A model generated the notes under the pieces. It ran no database searches. It was not told the DNA's origin and worked only from the letters and a program-made list of their open reading frames with translations. A stretch of DNA of 64,000 nt, taken from contig JAJFHN010000010.1 in assembly GCA_021775595.1 (NCBI GenBank), positions 1 to 64,000 of the forward strand. The letters are read 5' to 3'. Below are positions 1 through 10,126 of the stretch, in pieces. Source of the stretch: Hyphomicrobiales bacterium (GTDB taxonomy: Bacteria > Pseudomonadota > Alphaproteobacteria > Rhizobiales > Methyloligellaceae). The translations under genes and the position numbers were made by a program. The first letter of the stretch is position 1. Every line of letters begins with the position of its first letter.

Positions 1-3000
1 CACCGGCCACGCTCAACTGCAAATCTGCACGCCCCGTCGCCATCGGCACAGTCCGGCCAAGGGCGCTGACGTGCGCGAGATCGGCCTGCTTGATGAGCGC
101 TTCGCCGGAGAAGGCAAGCCCCTGCTCGCGCTGCTGCAAGCTGGCAGAAAGCACGGTCTGGCCGCCCGCCCAATTGCCGGCGAGCTTGGCGACATCGATC
201 TTGCCATTCTCCATGACGGCCTCAAGTTCGGCATCACCCATCACCAACCCGCCTGCAAGAGCCAGCCGTTTGGCCTTGAGCGACAAGCGCCCCTTGAGCT
301 TGGAAATGGCGTCTGTATCGAAACTGCGCTCGGCCCAACGCGTATCGGGTGCGGGCGGCGGCGCGTCTGGCGCACGGCGTCTTGCGGTCCTGCGCCGCTG
401 GGCGCGCCCGGCGGGCTTGCGGTGCCAGGCCAGTAGCGGTCGCAGTATTTGCGCCATATCGGCGCTATCGACCGAGAGATCGGCCGCAAATGACGGCTGC
501 TCGCCGGTAATGTCGAATTCGACCGCGCCAGAAAACGCGTCGGCGCCAAGCTGGCCTTCTATGGCGCTGAAGCGATGCACGCCGCCGGTCGATTTGAGGT
601 TAGCCTTGGCGATCACGGTGGCCGCTTCCGCTCTGGGCCCCAATCGCATTCCAGCCAGAGCAAGCACGCGCTCGACGTCATTGGCGCGCAGCGTGCTTTG
701 TCCTTCGAATGTCGCCTGTTCGCCGCTGTGGTTCGACGTGCCTTCGATTTCCCAACGGAATTGCGAGGTTTCCAAGCTGGTGCGCGAAGCGACATCTCCA
801 CCAATCTGGCCATCAGCCTTTAGCGACACCTCGGCGCGTTGGCCGCCAAACAGATCGCTGTTCGTCGGATCAAGCTCGGGGAACAATTGGCGCACAAGCG
901 CCGCGCCGTCGCCGTTGCCGATCGTTCCCGCCACGTCGAAGCGGCCCTGTGCGAGTTCGGAAATGTCGCCGGAGTAACGGGCCAGAATCTCGATATTGCT
1001 TCGGTCAAATGCACCGCCCAAGCGCGCCTCAAGCCCCTTTGCGTCATCGCTCTTGGATTCGATGGCAATGGCTATGCGCATCGGCGCAAGACGCTCGGTG
1101 CGCGCAGCAAGCGCCTCGCGGGCCGGCAGGTCCAAGATCGACCAAAGCGCTTCTATGCCTTCAGGCTTGGCCGCATCGGCGGTCAGCATAATGCGTCCGC
1201 TGGGCTTGCTGTCCAAACCGATCAGGCCGCCCTCAGCCCGCAGCACCAGCCCGTTGCTCGATCGCAAGGTGAGTCTTTGAATGGTCAGGTCACCACTGGC
1301 CAGCGACACCTTGATGGCCAGATCACCGTCCTTCACGCCGGGCAGCACCGCGGAGGCCACGCGCAAATCGATGCGGGCATTGCCCGAGGTCAGCCAGCCT
1401 TGAGTGGCGTTGGCATCAGGCGGGGACTGGGCGTTTGCCGATTGGCTGGCGTCGGCGGCCTTATTGGCGAGGTCCAACAGAGACGCGACGGTGGCGTGCC
1501 GTCCGAACACCTTGGTGAAATCGAGCCGCTCGCTGGCCAAATCCATGGAAAACGTCGGGCGCTTGTCCCATTCGTAACGCAGGCCGCCGTCGAACGACGA
1601 TCCAAACAGCCGCCCCTTCGCATCGCTGATAATAAAACGCGTGTCGTCTTTTTGAATGGCTGCCTCTATGGCGAAGCCGGAGTCGTCGGAGACGGCCAAG
1701 TGCTCGTATTCATAACCCGACCATTTCAGCAACTGACTGAGATCGCCACCCTCAAGCGCAACTGATCCAGCAAATTGAGGCGCGCCCGCATTGGCAACCA
1801 AAGTGCCGTTAAGTTGCAAGCGATTGGACCCCGGCAGCCCCAGAGAGAGCGCCGACACGATGATTTCTTCACCTCGCAATTCAAACTGACCGTCGATGTC
1901 ACTCACGACGTCGCCCGCCAGGCGGGCTTTTTCGAGGGTCAGGTGCAATTGACCGCGAGCGATACGCGCGCTGTGGCCCATGCTTTTTTCGAGCAACGAC
2001 ATGACCGTTCGGTCCAGCCGCTGGGAGGCGCTGTCCGTCGCCACGCCGAATGCGTCCAAATCCAACCATCGGCTGGCGATGTCGCCGTTGATATTGAGCC
2101 CATCAAGCCATGAGACGCTTAAGCGGCCACGCATGGTTTGGGGCTTGTCGTCATTGCGGATTGTCAATTCAAGTTCGTCGAGGATGGCCTTGTCCAAGCC
2201 TGTTGCCAGTTTGGCTCTAATCTCAAGCGGTGCTTGGACGGGCGATCCGGCCTCGCTGGCCGTGCGCGAGAGCCCATTTTTCTCCTCAGCGAATTGGGCG
2301 AGCAAACTACCTTCAAAAGAGGGCCGTGACGTCAGGCTCGATATGCTTCCGTCCAGCACGATGTTTTCCGTCGCCTCGCCGTCACGAAGCGCAAGCTTGA
2401 GGCGCAAGCTGCCGTCGGGCTGGCGTACGCCGGTGGAAAAACGCAGATCGCGCGCGACGTCATCGTAGCGAAAGGCGCCGGCGAACTTGTATGGCCCGTC
2501 GAGACCCCTGGCGGAGAACTCACCCGTCAGGTCTTCGATTTTGATGGGTGCGCTGACGGGCGTGCGATAAACCACGATGGTCGCATCCGTCAGCTTGACC
2601 GAGCCGAGCGCAACTTCACGCGGCATAAAAGAAAGCTCGCTCTTGCGCGGGCCCATATCGCGCCAGTTTGCCTGTCCGTCCGCGCTCAGGCGCAAATTGA
2701 CGACCGGACGCTCAATTTCGATTTCGCGCGCTTCGATCGTGCCGCTCATCAGCGCCGGCGCCGAAAGCCAAACGGTGAACGACTCGGCTTGGACGAACGG
2801 CGTGTCGATCTGTCCCTTGTCGTCGGCGATGCGCACTTCGCCAAAGCGCAGCAGCGGCGTCGGCAGCAACCGCAGGCGCACGTCGCCGCCGACGAACACA
2901 TTGCGGCCCACAAGCTTCGAGGCCTGGCCTTCGAAGACATGCCGGTAGCTGTTCCAGTCGATGAAGAGCGGAAGCGTGAAGGCCAGCGTCAATGCCGCAA

Positions 3001-3037
3001 TGACAAACCCGGCGACTGTCAAAAGAAATGAGTTCAC
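1..3037 (-). CDS. AsmA-family protein, C-terminus outside the window
   Basis: This is a large envelope protein of the AsmA/TamB group, anchored in the inner membrane with its bulk in the periplasm. The family is linked to outer-membrane biogenesis and phospholipid movement between membranes. The reading frame is open from a GTG at 3037, directly preceded by an in-frame TAA, down to base 1, giving about 1012 codons with no stop, so the C-terminus is missing. A single membrane segment lies at about residues 4-22, followed by the AsmA-like stretch IDWNSYRHVFEGQASKLVGR. The far end has the AsmA C-terminal pattern (GQLGADAFSGAVEFDITGEQ). It lies 103 bp downstream of the D-lactate dehydrogenase-like gene and may be cotranscribed with it. 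No strong Shine-Dalgarno precedes the GTG. Family assignment is firm; the exact role is inferred. Confidence 0.85.
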   Translation of the reverse strand, partial: MNSFLLTVAGFVIAALTLAFTLPLFIDWNSYRHVFEGQASKLVGRNVFVGGDVRLRLLPTPLLRFGEVRIADDKGQIDTPFVQAESFTVWLSAPALMSGTIEAREIEIERPVVNLRLSADGQANWRDMGPRKSELSFMPREVALGSVKLTDATIVVYRTPVSAPIKIEDLTGEFSARGLDGPYKFAGAFRYDDVARDLRFSTGVRQPDGSLRLKLALRDGEATENIVLDGSISSLTSRPSFEGSLLAQFAEEKNGLSRTASEAGSPVQAPLEIRAKLATGLDKAILDELELTIRNDDKPQTMRGRLSVSWLDGLNINGDIASRWLDLDAFGVATDSASQRLDRTVMSLLEKSMGHSARIARGQLHLTLEKARLAGDVVSDIDGQFELRGEEIIVSALSLGLPGSNRLQLNGTLVANAGAPQFAGSVALEGGDLSQLLKWSGYEYEHLAVSDDSGFAIEAAIQKDDTRFIISDAKGRLFGSSFDGGLRYEWDKRPTFSMDLASERLDFTKVFGRHATVASLLDLANKAADASQSANAQSPPDANATQGWLTSGNARIDLRVASAVLPGVKDGDLAIKVSLASGDLTIQRLTLRSSNGLVLRAEGGLIGLDSKPSGRIMLTADAAKPEGIEALWSILDLPAREALAARTERLAPMRIAIAIESKSDDAKGLEARLGGAFDRSNIEILARYSGDISELAQGRFDVAGTIGNGDGAALVRQLFPELDPTNSDLFGGQRAEVSLKADGQIGGDVASRTSLETSQFRWEIEGTSNHSGEQATFEGQSTLRANDVERVLALAGMRLGPRAEAATVIAKANLKSTGGVHRFSAIEGQLGADAFSGAVEFDITGEQPSFAADLSVDSADMAQILRPLLAWHRKPAGRAQRRRTARRRAPDAPPPAPDTRWAERSFDTDAISKLKGRLSLKAKRLALAGGLVMGDAELEAVMENGKIDVAKLAGNWAGGQTVLSASLQQREQGLAFSGEALIKQADLAHVSALGRTVPMATGRADLQLSVAG

Positions 3038-3140
3038 TTATCCAATCCAGCTCGCATCCCGGCCGCATATTCAGGATTCTTGCGCCAATCCGCGGCGCAA
3101 ATTCGAGGCTGCGCGGCCTACCCGGCTCAACAGACTCTAT

Positions 3141-4547
3141 CTACAGCTCAAAGATTTTGCCGGGATTGAGAATATTGTGGGGATCAAGCGACCTTTTTAT
3201 GGCAGCCATGACCTCAATGCCTGAGCCGTATTCGGCGCGCAAATGTTTCATCTTGCCCTGACCGATGCCGTGTTCACCGGTACAGGTGCCCTCCATGTGT
3301 TGAGCGCGCTTCACAAGACGGTCAACGAAGGCTTCAACCTCATTGACTTGTTTGACGTTTTTCATGTCCACCAAGACAAGAAGATGAAAATTTCCATCGC
3401 CCACATGACCCACCAGCGGCGCGACAAAACCGCTGCGGGCTATGTCTTCATGGGTTTCGTTCACGCATTCGGCCAGACGAGAAATCGGCACGCAAACATC
3501 AGTGATGACCGCGTCCAGGCCAGGACCCAGGCCGCGCGAGGCCCAATAGACATCGTGGCGGGCCTTCCACAACCGATTGCGATCTTCTTCGCGTTCAGCC
3601 CACTCGAACGGGCCTCCGCCCTCACCCTCAGTGATTTCGCGTAGGGTTTCGACCTGCTCGCGCGTGGCCGCGGGGCTGCCGTGAAATTCCAAAAACAGCG
3701 TGGGCAGCTCCGGCAGATCCAGTTTCGAATACTGATTGCAAGCCTTGACCTGAAGTGCGTCCAGGAGCTCAATCCGCGCCATGCCCAGACCAAGCTGGAT
3801 GGCGGTGATGGTCGTGTTGCAAGCGCCCTCAAGGGTCTCGAACGGGCAGACCGCAACCACGGCGCTCTCGGGGATGCCGTACAACCGGGTGGTCAGCTCG
3901 GTGATGATACCGAGCGTGCCCTCGGATCCCATCAGCAGATGGGTCAGATCGTAGCCAGCGGCGGTTTTGCGCGCCCGGGTACCGGTCTTGATGATGTCGC
4001 CATTGGCCATGACGGCCGTCAGATTGAGGACATTGTCTGCCATCGTGCCGTAGCGCACCGCGTTGGTGCCCGAGGCGCGGGTGGCCGCCATGCCGCCGAA
4101 GGTCGACTCGGCGCCAGGATCGACCGGAAAGAACAGCCCGGTGTCACGCAGATGCTCATTCAGCTGCTGGCGCGTTACGCCCGCCTCGACGACGCAATCA
4201 AGATCATCTGCGTGCACCTCTATGATTTTGGTCATGCGGGAAAGATCAATACAGATGCCGCCCGATGGCGCGTTCAGTTGGCCCTCCAGCGAACTGCCTG
4301 CGCCGAATGGTATGACGGGCACGCGCTGGCTGGCGCACAATTTGACGATCTCGGAGACCTCCTGGGTCGATTCCGCGAAGACAACGGCGCTCGGCGGCTC
4401 GTTGGGAATCCAACTCAAGGTGTGACCGTGTTGTTCGCGCATTGCCTCACCGGCCGCGAAGCGGTCGCCAAATTGGCCAGAGAGCGCACTCATGACGTCG
4501 CTGAGGCCGCCTTCTGACATGGGCGCGGCGGGTGCTGCTTGCGTCAT
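3141..4547 (-). CDS. FAD-linked oxidase, D-lactate dehydrogenase (cytochrome)/glycolate oxidase GlcD type
   Basis: This is a 468-aa flavoprotein expected to oxidise a 2-hydroxy acid such as D-lactate and pass the electrons to cytochrome c or quinone. The N-terminal half is a PCMH-type FAD-binding domain, with PFGAGSSLEG at 80-89, PGAESTFGGMAA near 144-155 and MGSEGTLGIIT at 206-216. The C-terminal half is the FAD-oxidase C domain, with the metal-binding type motif GHVGDGNFH at 380-388 and GTCTGEHGIG at 420-429. Length and order match bacterial D-lactate dehydrogenases (cytochrome). The start ATG is clear. The 5' end faces the chloride-channel gene, with about 110 bp between them if the downstream start of that gene is used. 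Glycolate or another 2-hydroxy acid is an alternative substrate. Confidence 0.88.
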   Translation of the reverse strand: MTQAAPAAPMSEGGLSDVMSALSGQFGDRFAAGEAMREQHGHTLSWIPNEPPSAVVFAESTQEVSEIVKLCASQRVPVIPFGAGSSLEGQLNAPSGGICIDLSRMTKIIEVHADDLDCVVEAGVTRQQLNEHLRDTGLFFPVDPGAESTFGGMAATRASGTNAVRYGTMADNVLNLTAVMANGDIIKTGTRARKTAAGYDLTHLLMGSEGTLGIITELTTRLYGIPESAVVAVCPFETLEGACNTTITAIQLGLGMARIELLDALQVKACNQYSKLDLPELPTLFLEFHGSPAATREQVETLREITEGEGGGPFEWAEREEDRNRLWKARHDVYWASRGLGPGLDAVITDVCVPISRLAECVNETHEDIARSGFVAPLVGHVGDGNFHLLVLVDMKNVKQVNEVEAFVDRLVKRAQHMEGTCTGEHGIGQGKMKHLRAEYGSGIEVMAAIKRSLDPHNILNPGKIFEL

Positions 4548-4657
4548 CTCTCAATCCCTTTGGAACCAACACTCGTTCGGGTTTCGATCCTAGCAAATGC
4601 GAAGGCTTGGCCGAAGACAAATGGCGGCGTAGGCTTAAACCAACACACCTCGGCCCG

Positions 4658-6385
4658 ATGCGGCCCCATCACATGATGACATCAGCCAACAAAAATACGA
4701 GCGGCCAACACGCCTCGAAGACCTCCCAAGCGTCATCGCCGGAGTCTGGACCAGCAACTTTTCCCAAACGATTGTGGCATCTCATCTCGGCACGCGTGCA
4801 GCCGAATTTGGCGGTTTTCGTCGGCGAAAAACAACCGTTGGTCTGGCTGCTCGCACTGGCTGTGGGTGTCGGCGCGGCCTATCTCGCAATCGCGTTCCGG
4901 ATACTGATCGGCATCATCCAATTGCCCTGGCTCGGAACCACGAGCGAAACGGTTTATGAGGCGGCAAGCGCCCTGCCCTGGTGGGTGGTGCTCACCGTAC
5001 CGGCGCTGGGCGGGCTCATTGTCGGCTTGCTGCTCACTTATCTAATGCCCGGCAAGCGGGCCCGCGGCGTACCGGACGTTATTGAAGCGCGCGCCCTGCT
5101 CGGTTGCCGCATCCCGGCCCAAGAGGGCCTCAGCAATGCGCTGGTTTCGGCTGTTTCTCTTGGCATGGGAGCAAGCGCCGGGCGAGAAGGCCCCGTGGTG
5201 CATCTGGGCGCCACGTTGGCTTCGGTGCTGAAGGATCTCTTCGCCCTGCCCCACTCCGCCCAACGCACGCTGCTGGCTTGTGGCGTTGCGGCCGCCGTTT
5301 CGGCGTCATTCAACGCGCCCATCGCCGGCGTACTGTTTGCCCACGAAGTGATCCTCGGCCATTACGCGTTGCGCGCCTTCGTACCGATCGTAATTTCCAG
5401 CGTCGCGGCAACGGTGGTGGCGCGGCTTCATCTGGGCGATTTTCCTGCCTTCATCATTCCCGCCTATCAGATCACCACCTATTGGGAGTTTCCGGCCTTT
5501 GCACTGCTCGGGCTCGTCTGCGCCGGGGTCGCGATCGCCTTTCAACTGGCCGTGGCCGGCAGCGACCGGGTGGCCAAGTCGATCGACATTCCGCTGTGGT
5601 TGCGGCCGGTGATCGGCGGATTGATGGTGGGCGCAATCGCCATTTGGTTTCCGCAGGTTTTGGGCGTGGGATACGACGCCACGGACGCGGCGCTCAACCA
5701 CCAGTTCCAGATATCGCTGCTGTTGGCGTTGCTCGTGGCCAAGACGGCCGCCACCGCGATCACGCTTGCCAGCCGATTCGGCGGCGGCGTGTTTTCGCCA
5801 TCGCTCTATTTGGGCGCGATGGCCGGTGGCGCTTACGGACTGATGGCGGCGGAGGTTTTTCCGGTGATGATATCGAGCGAAGGGCTTTACGCGCTGATCG
5901 GCATGGGCGCGGTGACGGCCGCCGTTCTGGGGGCGCCTATTTCAACCGTGTTGATCGTGTTCGAGCTGACCGGCGGCTATGAAATGACGATCGCTCTGCT
6001 GTTGGCGGTCTCGATCTCAAGCGGTCTCAGCCAAGCCACGTTGGGGCAGAGCTTCTTCCACTGGCAGCTCGCCATGCGGGGGCTCTTCCTGCAGGAGGGG
6101 CCGCACAAATCGATCGTGCAGAGTTTGCGGGTGCGCGATTTCATGAGCGCGCTCGAGACCAACGAAACGCCCGAGCCGCCCGAGCTTGAAGGCGATGTGG
6201 CCTGGCTGGCGGCGGGCGACACCATCGAGACGGCGTTGCAGGCTTATGATGCTGCGGGCGAAACGCGCATTGTCGTGGTCGAAGGCACGCACGATATGAC
6301 GCCAATCGGCTGGGCGGAGCAGATCGACGCGCTCAATGCGCTGAACAGCGCGCTGATTGAGGCGCATGAGGAACACCACCTCTAG
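4658..6385 (+). CDS. CLC-family chloride channel/transporter with C-terminal degenerate CBS-like tail
   Basis: This is a polytopic CLC protein, about 575 aa from the chosen start. Visible hallmarks are ARGVPDVIEA (the GSGIP selectivity loop, with Arg at the usual Ser/His position), SAGREGPVVHLGA (GREGP carrying the gating glutamate), GVLFAHEV and GGGVFSPSLYLGAMAGG (GxFxP). The residue matching the internal proton glutamate of E. coli ClcA (E203) appears to be Val. The last 90 residues resemble one degenerate CBS-type regulatory segment. The frame is open from 4532, but that start would overlap the divergent dehydrogenase gene. ATGs at 4658, 4673 and 4676 are more credible, and none has a good Shine-Dalgarno, so the start is uncertain. 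Confidence 0.87.
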   Translation: MRPHHMMTSANKNTSGQHASKTSQASSPESGPATFPKRLWHLISARVQPNLAVFVGEKQPLVWLLALAVGVGAAYLAIAFRILIGIIQLPWLGTTSETVYEAASALPWWVVLTVPALGGLIVGLLLTYLMPGKRARGVPDVIEARALLGCRIPAQEGLSNALVSAVSLGMGASAGREGPVVHLGATLASVLKDLFALPHSAQRTLLACGVAAAVSASFNAPIAGVLFAHEVILGHYALRAFVPIVISSVAATVVARLHLGDFPAFIIPAYQITTYWEFPAFALLGLVCAGVAIAFQLAVAGSDRVAKSIDIPLWLRPVIGGLMVGAIAIWFPQVLGVGYDATDAALNHQFQISLLLALLVAKTAATAITLASRFGGGVFSPSLYLGAMAGGAYGLMAAEVFPVMISSEGLYALIGMGAVTAAVLGAPISTVLIVFELTGGYEMTIALLLAVSISSGLSQATLGQSFFHWQLAMRGLFLQEGPHKSIVQSLRVRDFMSALETNETPEPPELEGDVAWLAAGDTIETALQAYDAAGETRIVVVEGTHDMTPIGWAEQIDALNALNSALIEAHEEHHL

Positions 6386-6436
6386 GCGGCCATATTCCGC
6401 TTCTATCGGCATCGGCGATGCTATAGTTGGGGATTC

Positions 6437-8764
6437 ATGCAAAAGATTCGCAGCGCAGCCCAAGAAATGAGCGTGCCAGAGACGACCGGAGCCGGGCCGT
6501 CGCTGTCGGAGCGCGCGTTGGGCCAGGCGCCCTATATGGAAGCGCTCAACGCCGAGCAGCGCGAGGCGATCGAAAGTCTCGATGGGCCCGTGCTGGTTTT
6601 GGCGGGTGCTGGTACGGGCAAGACGCGGGTGCTGACCACGCGCATCGCGCACATTTTGGGGTCGCACAAGGCGCGCACCAACGAGATCCTCGCCGTGACC
6701 TTCACCAACAAGGCGGCGCGCGAAATGAAGGCGCGGGTTGGCCGACTGGTCGGCGGCGTGGTCGAGGGCATGCCCTGGCTTGGCACCTTTCATGCCATCG
6801 GCGTCAAGATCATACGCAGCCATGCCGAGCTTGTCGGCCTGCGTCCGGGCTTCACGATCCTCGACACCGACGATCAAATCCGCTTGTTGAAGCAGCTCCT
6901 CAAGGCCGAGAACCTGGACGAGAAACGCTGGCCCGCCCGCCAACTCGCCAGCTATATCGACGGCTGGAAGAACCGCGGATTGACACCCGAGAAGGTGCCC
7001 GATGGCGAAGCCTTCGCGTTCGCGAACGGCCGCGGCCAAGAGCTATACAAAATTTACCAGTCGCGCCTGAAAGACCTCAACGCGGCTGATTTCGGGGATC
7101 TGCTGCTCGAATGTCTGCGCCTGTTCCAAGAGAATCCGGACGTGCTGAAATCCTACCAAAAACGCTTTAGCTACATCTTGGTCGACGAGTATCAGGACAC
7201 CAACGTTGCCCAGTATCTGTGGCTGCGTTTGCTGGCCCAAGGCGGAGGCAACATCTGTTGCGTCGGCGACGATGATCAGTCGATCTATGGTTGGCGGGGC
7301 GCCGAGGTCGACAATATTCTGAGATTTGACGTTGATTTTCCCGGCGCCAAAGTGGTCCGGCTTGAGACCAACTATCGCTCGACCGGCCATATCCTGGCCG
7401 CCGCATCGAGCCTCATCGCCCACAATGAGGGCCGCCTTGGCAAGACTTTGCAGACAGATGCCGGCGACGGCGAAAAAGTGATGCTGCAGAGCTGCTGGGA
7501 CGATGAAGAAGAAGCCCGGGTCGTTGGCGAAGACATCGAACAACACCAACGCAACGGGCACATGCTCAACGACATCGCGATCCTTGTGCGGGCCAGTTTC
7601 CAGATGCGCGCCTTCGAGGATCGCTTCGTCACGCTTGGCCTCGACTACAGGGTGATCGGCGGTCCACGCTTTTACGAGCGCCAAGAGATCAAAGACGCGA
7701 TCGCCTATCTCGACGTGGTGATGAACCCCGACAATGACCTTAAATTCGAGCGCATCTTCAACACGCCCAAACGCGGTTTGGGCGACGCCACGCTACAGAT
7801 TCTGCACACCCATGCGCGCAGCCAGTCCATTCCGCTGGTTCAAGCGGCGCGCGCGGTCGTCGAAACCGAAGAACTCAAACCCCGGGCACGCACCACGCTC
7901 AGCGAACTGCTGCATCAGTTCGATCGCTGGCGGGCGCTCACAGAGTCCATGGCGCACACGGAAGTGGCGGAGCTGGTGCTCGATGAATCCGGCTATACGG
8001 CGATGTGGCAGGCCGATCGCTCGCCCAAGGCCGAAGGCCGGCTCGATAATTTGAAGGAGCTTGTGCGCTTCATGGACGAGTTTCCGGGTCTGCCGGAATT
8101 TCTAGAGCACGTGTCGCTCGTCATGGACACCGGCAGCGACGACGGCGAAGACAAGATCAGCCTGATGACGCTCCACAGCGCCAAAGGGCTCGAATTCGAT
8201 ACGGTGTTTTTGGCGGGCTGGGAGGAAGGCCTGTTTCCCCATCAGCGCCATTTGGATGAATCGGGCCAAGCGGGATTGGAAGAAGAACGCAGGCTGGCCC
8301 ATGTGGGCCTCACCCGCGCCAAGAAGCGGGCCAAGATCACATTCGCGCAAAACCGGCGGATGCACGGTTTGTGGCAAACCGCCCTTCCATCACGCTTTAT
8401 CGACGAGCTTCCCGAAGCCCATGTCGAGGTGGCGGAGGCCGCTCAATCCTATGGCGGCTACGGAATGAGCCGGTTCAACGAGCAAGAAACGCCGTTCGTT
8501 TCACCTTACGGCACGCCTGGTTGGCAGCGCGCTCAACGCCGCCATAAGAGCGGGCACGCGACCAAACGTGGACCGGTGACGATCGAAGGTCAGCTGGTTG
8601 CCTCGAGCGCGGCGACGGGTTCGGGCTTTAGCGTCGGCGAACGTGTCTTCCACCAGAAATTCGGTTATGGCGCGATCCGAACGATCGACGGCAACAAGCT
8701 CATCGTCGACTTCGAGAAAGCGGGCCGCAAGCGGGTCCTCGACTCCTTCGTCGACCGGCACTAA
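6437..8764 (+). CDS. uvrD: UvrD/PcrA/Rep-type superfamily 1 DNA helicase
   Basis: This is a 775-aa ATP-dependent 3'-5' DNA helicase for nucleotide-excision and mismatch repair or clearing of replication obstacles. SF1A motifs appear in order: GAGTGKT (Walker A, 57-63), DEYQDTN (Walker B, 250-256), GDDDQSIYGWRGA (motif III, 277-289), LMTLHSAKGLEF (motif V) and VGLTRAKKRA (motif VI). The last 45 residues form the tudor-like C-terminal domain of UvrD/PcrA (FSVGERVFHQKFGYG). The ATG at 6437 has a GGGGA Shine-Dalgarno just upstream, and a TATAGT at about 6421 could be the -10 of its own promoter. An internal ATG at 6467 is an alternative start. UvrD versus PcrA naming is a matter of convention. 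Confidence 0.94.
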   Translation: MQKIRSAAQEMSVPETTGAGPSLSERALGQAPYMEALNAEQREAIESLDGPVLVLAGAGTGKTRVLTTRIAHILGSHKARTNEILAVTFTNKAAREMKARVGRLVGGVVEGMPWLGTFHAIGVKIIRSHAELVGLRPGFTILDTDDQIRLLKQLLKAENLDEKRWPARQLASYIDGWKNRGLTPEKVPDGEAFAFANGRGQELYKIYQSRLKDLNAADFGDLLLECLRLFQENPDVLKSYQKRFSYILVDEYQDTNVAQYLWLRLLAQGGGNICCVGDDDQSIYGWRGAEVDNILRFDVDFPGAKVVRLETNYRSTGHILAAASSLIAHNEGRLGKTLQTDAGDGEKVMLQSCWDDEEEARVVGEDIEQHQRNGHMLNDIAILVRASFQMRAFEDRFVTLGLDYRVIGGPRFYERQEIKDAIAYLDVVMNPDNDLKFERIFNTPKRGLGDATLQILHTHARSQSIPLVQAARAVVETEELKPRARTTLSELLHQFDRWRALTESMAHTEVAELVLDESGYTAMWQADRSPKAEGRLDNLKELVRFMDEFPGLPEFLEHVSLVMDTGSDDGEDKISLMTLHSAKGLEFDTVFLAGWEEGLFPHQRHLDESGQAGLEEERRLAHVGLTRAKKRAKITFAQNRRMHGLWQTALPSRFIDELPEAHVEVAEAAQSYGGYGMSRFNEQETPFVSPYGTPGWQRAQRRHKSGHATKRGPVTIEGQLVASSAATGSGFSVGERVFHQKFGYGAIRTIDGNKLIVDFEKAGRKRVLDSFVDRH

Positions 8765-8782
8765 CGGTCGCAATACGCCCAT

Positions 8783-10108
8783 TCAAGACGCGCGGGTCTT
8801 TCGCCTGACCTGCATCTTCGGCTTGCCATCGACGATGCGCACCTCGCGCTGCGGGAATGGTATCTCGATCTTGTTCGCCTTCAACGCATTCCAAACCAGA
8901 AACAGAATATCGGAAGAGAATTTGTTGGGGCCATCGTCGATGCCTTCAACCCAAAACTCGACGCCGAAATTCACGCCGGATTCGCCGAAACCGCGCAACT
9001 CGCAATCGGGCGTCTCAGGCTCCTGCAAGACGCTGGGATGGCTCGAGACGGCAGCCACGATGACCGGTGGCACCTTCTCCAGGTCGGTATCGTAGGCGAC
9101 TGTGAATTCGACCTCATAGCGTTGCCGCGGATCGTCATTGGTCCAGTTGATGAACTGGGCAGTGATGAAGGTTTCGTTTGGCACGAGGATCTCTTTGCCA
9201 TCGAAGGTCGAGAGCGTCGATGAGCGCATATTGATTTCCTTCAAAATGCCGGTGCGCCCGTTGTCGAGTTCAATGAAATCGCCAACCTTTATCGAGCGCT
9301 CGAGCAGGATGATGATACCGGATATGAAATTGGACGCGATTTGCTGCAATCCAAAGCCAATGCCCACACCGAGCGCGCCGCCGAAAACGGTAAGTGCGGT
9401 CAGATCGAGGCCCAAAACCTGCAGCAACAGAATGAAGATCGCGACGAACAGTGCGATCTCGAACAGTTTGGCGAAGAGCTCGCGGGTTGGCAGGTCGAGG
9501 GACTTCTGTCCCCTGATGACCTTTTGGCCGGCGGAATTCGAAACGCGCCCCAGCCAAAACAGAATTCCGGCAGCGACGGCGGCCTTCACCAATAAATAGA
9601 GCGAGACGCGAATGTTGCCGGCTTCGAGCGAAATGCCGTCCAAAAAGGTAATCGTCTCATCCAGCCAACCGAAGACTTGAAGCGTGGCGACGGGGATACC
9701 GACCCAGAGCGCTGCGCCGCGAATGAGGTCGTGGCTGATGAAGCGGTTGATCGTGGTGTAGAGCACGGCCACGACGCTGGCGCTTTGGGCCAGGCGGACC
9801 AACCAGTCGCTGCCGAGAACGGCTGACGAAAACTCGACCGCCACCGCCAGAAAGAACACCGCGAGCACAGAAAACAACAGATCGCTGCATGCGAAAGCCA
9901 TTTGTCGCAATTTGAGGAAGGCGCCTTTTTTGGGCTCTTTTTGAAAGAACGGCACGCGGGTGCGAATTTGCCGGGCGACAAACTGGGCCAACGCAACCGC
10001 GATCACGATCGCGGCCAATTGGGCATAAAACTGCGGACTGGTTGCCCAACCAATCAGCGTTTTAAGAACGTCCCAGGCGAACGCCTCGATGCGTGCCAAA
10101 TCCACCAT
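8783..10108 (-). CDS. MscS-family mechanosensitive ion channel
   Basis: This is a 441-aa inner-membrane channel of the small-conductance mechanosensitive family, which releases solutes on hypo-osmotic shock. Several hydrophobic segments fill the first 270 residues. The pore-lining helix and start of the beta domain are clear: GGALGVGIGFGLQ at about 243-255, then ERSIKVGDFIEL. The cytoplasmic cage domain follows, with FDGKEILVPNETFI. It is longer than E. coli MscS (286 aa) because of extra N-terminal membrane helices. A GTG at 10111 directly precedes the ATG used here, and an AGG-type ribosome site lies 6 bases upstream. The gene converges on uvrD (18-nt gap) and diverges from the FAD monooxygenase gene across a spacer with a 7-bp inverted repeat. 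Confidence 0.92.
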   Translation of the reverse strand: MVDLARIEAFAWDVLKTLIGWATSPQFYAQLAAIVIAVALAQFVARQIRTRVPFFQKEPKKGAFLKLRQMAFACSDLLFSVLAVFFLAVAVEFSSAVLGSDWLVRLAQSASVVAVLYTTINRFISHDLIRGAALWVGIPVATLQVFGWLDETITFLDGISLEAGNIRVSLYLLVKAAVAAGILFWLGRVSNSAGQKVIRGQKSLDLPTRELFAKLFEIALFVAIFILLLQVLGLDLTALTVFGGALGVGIGFGLQQIASNFISGIIILLERSIKVGDFIELDNGRTGILKEINMRSSTLSTFDGKEILVPNETFITAQFINWTNDDPRQRYEVEFTVAYDTDLEKVPPVIVAAVSSHPSVLQEPETPDCELRGFGESGVNFGVEFWVEGIDDGPNKFSSDILFLVWNALKANKIEIPFPQREVRIVDGKPKMQVRRKTRAS

Positions 10109-10126
10109 CACCTAGTCTCTCCACAT

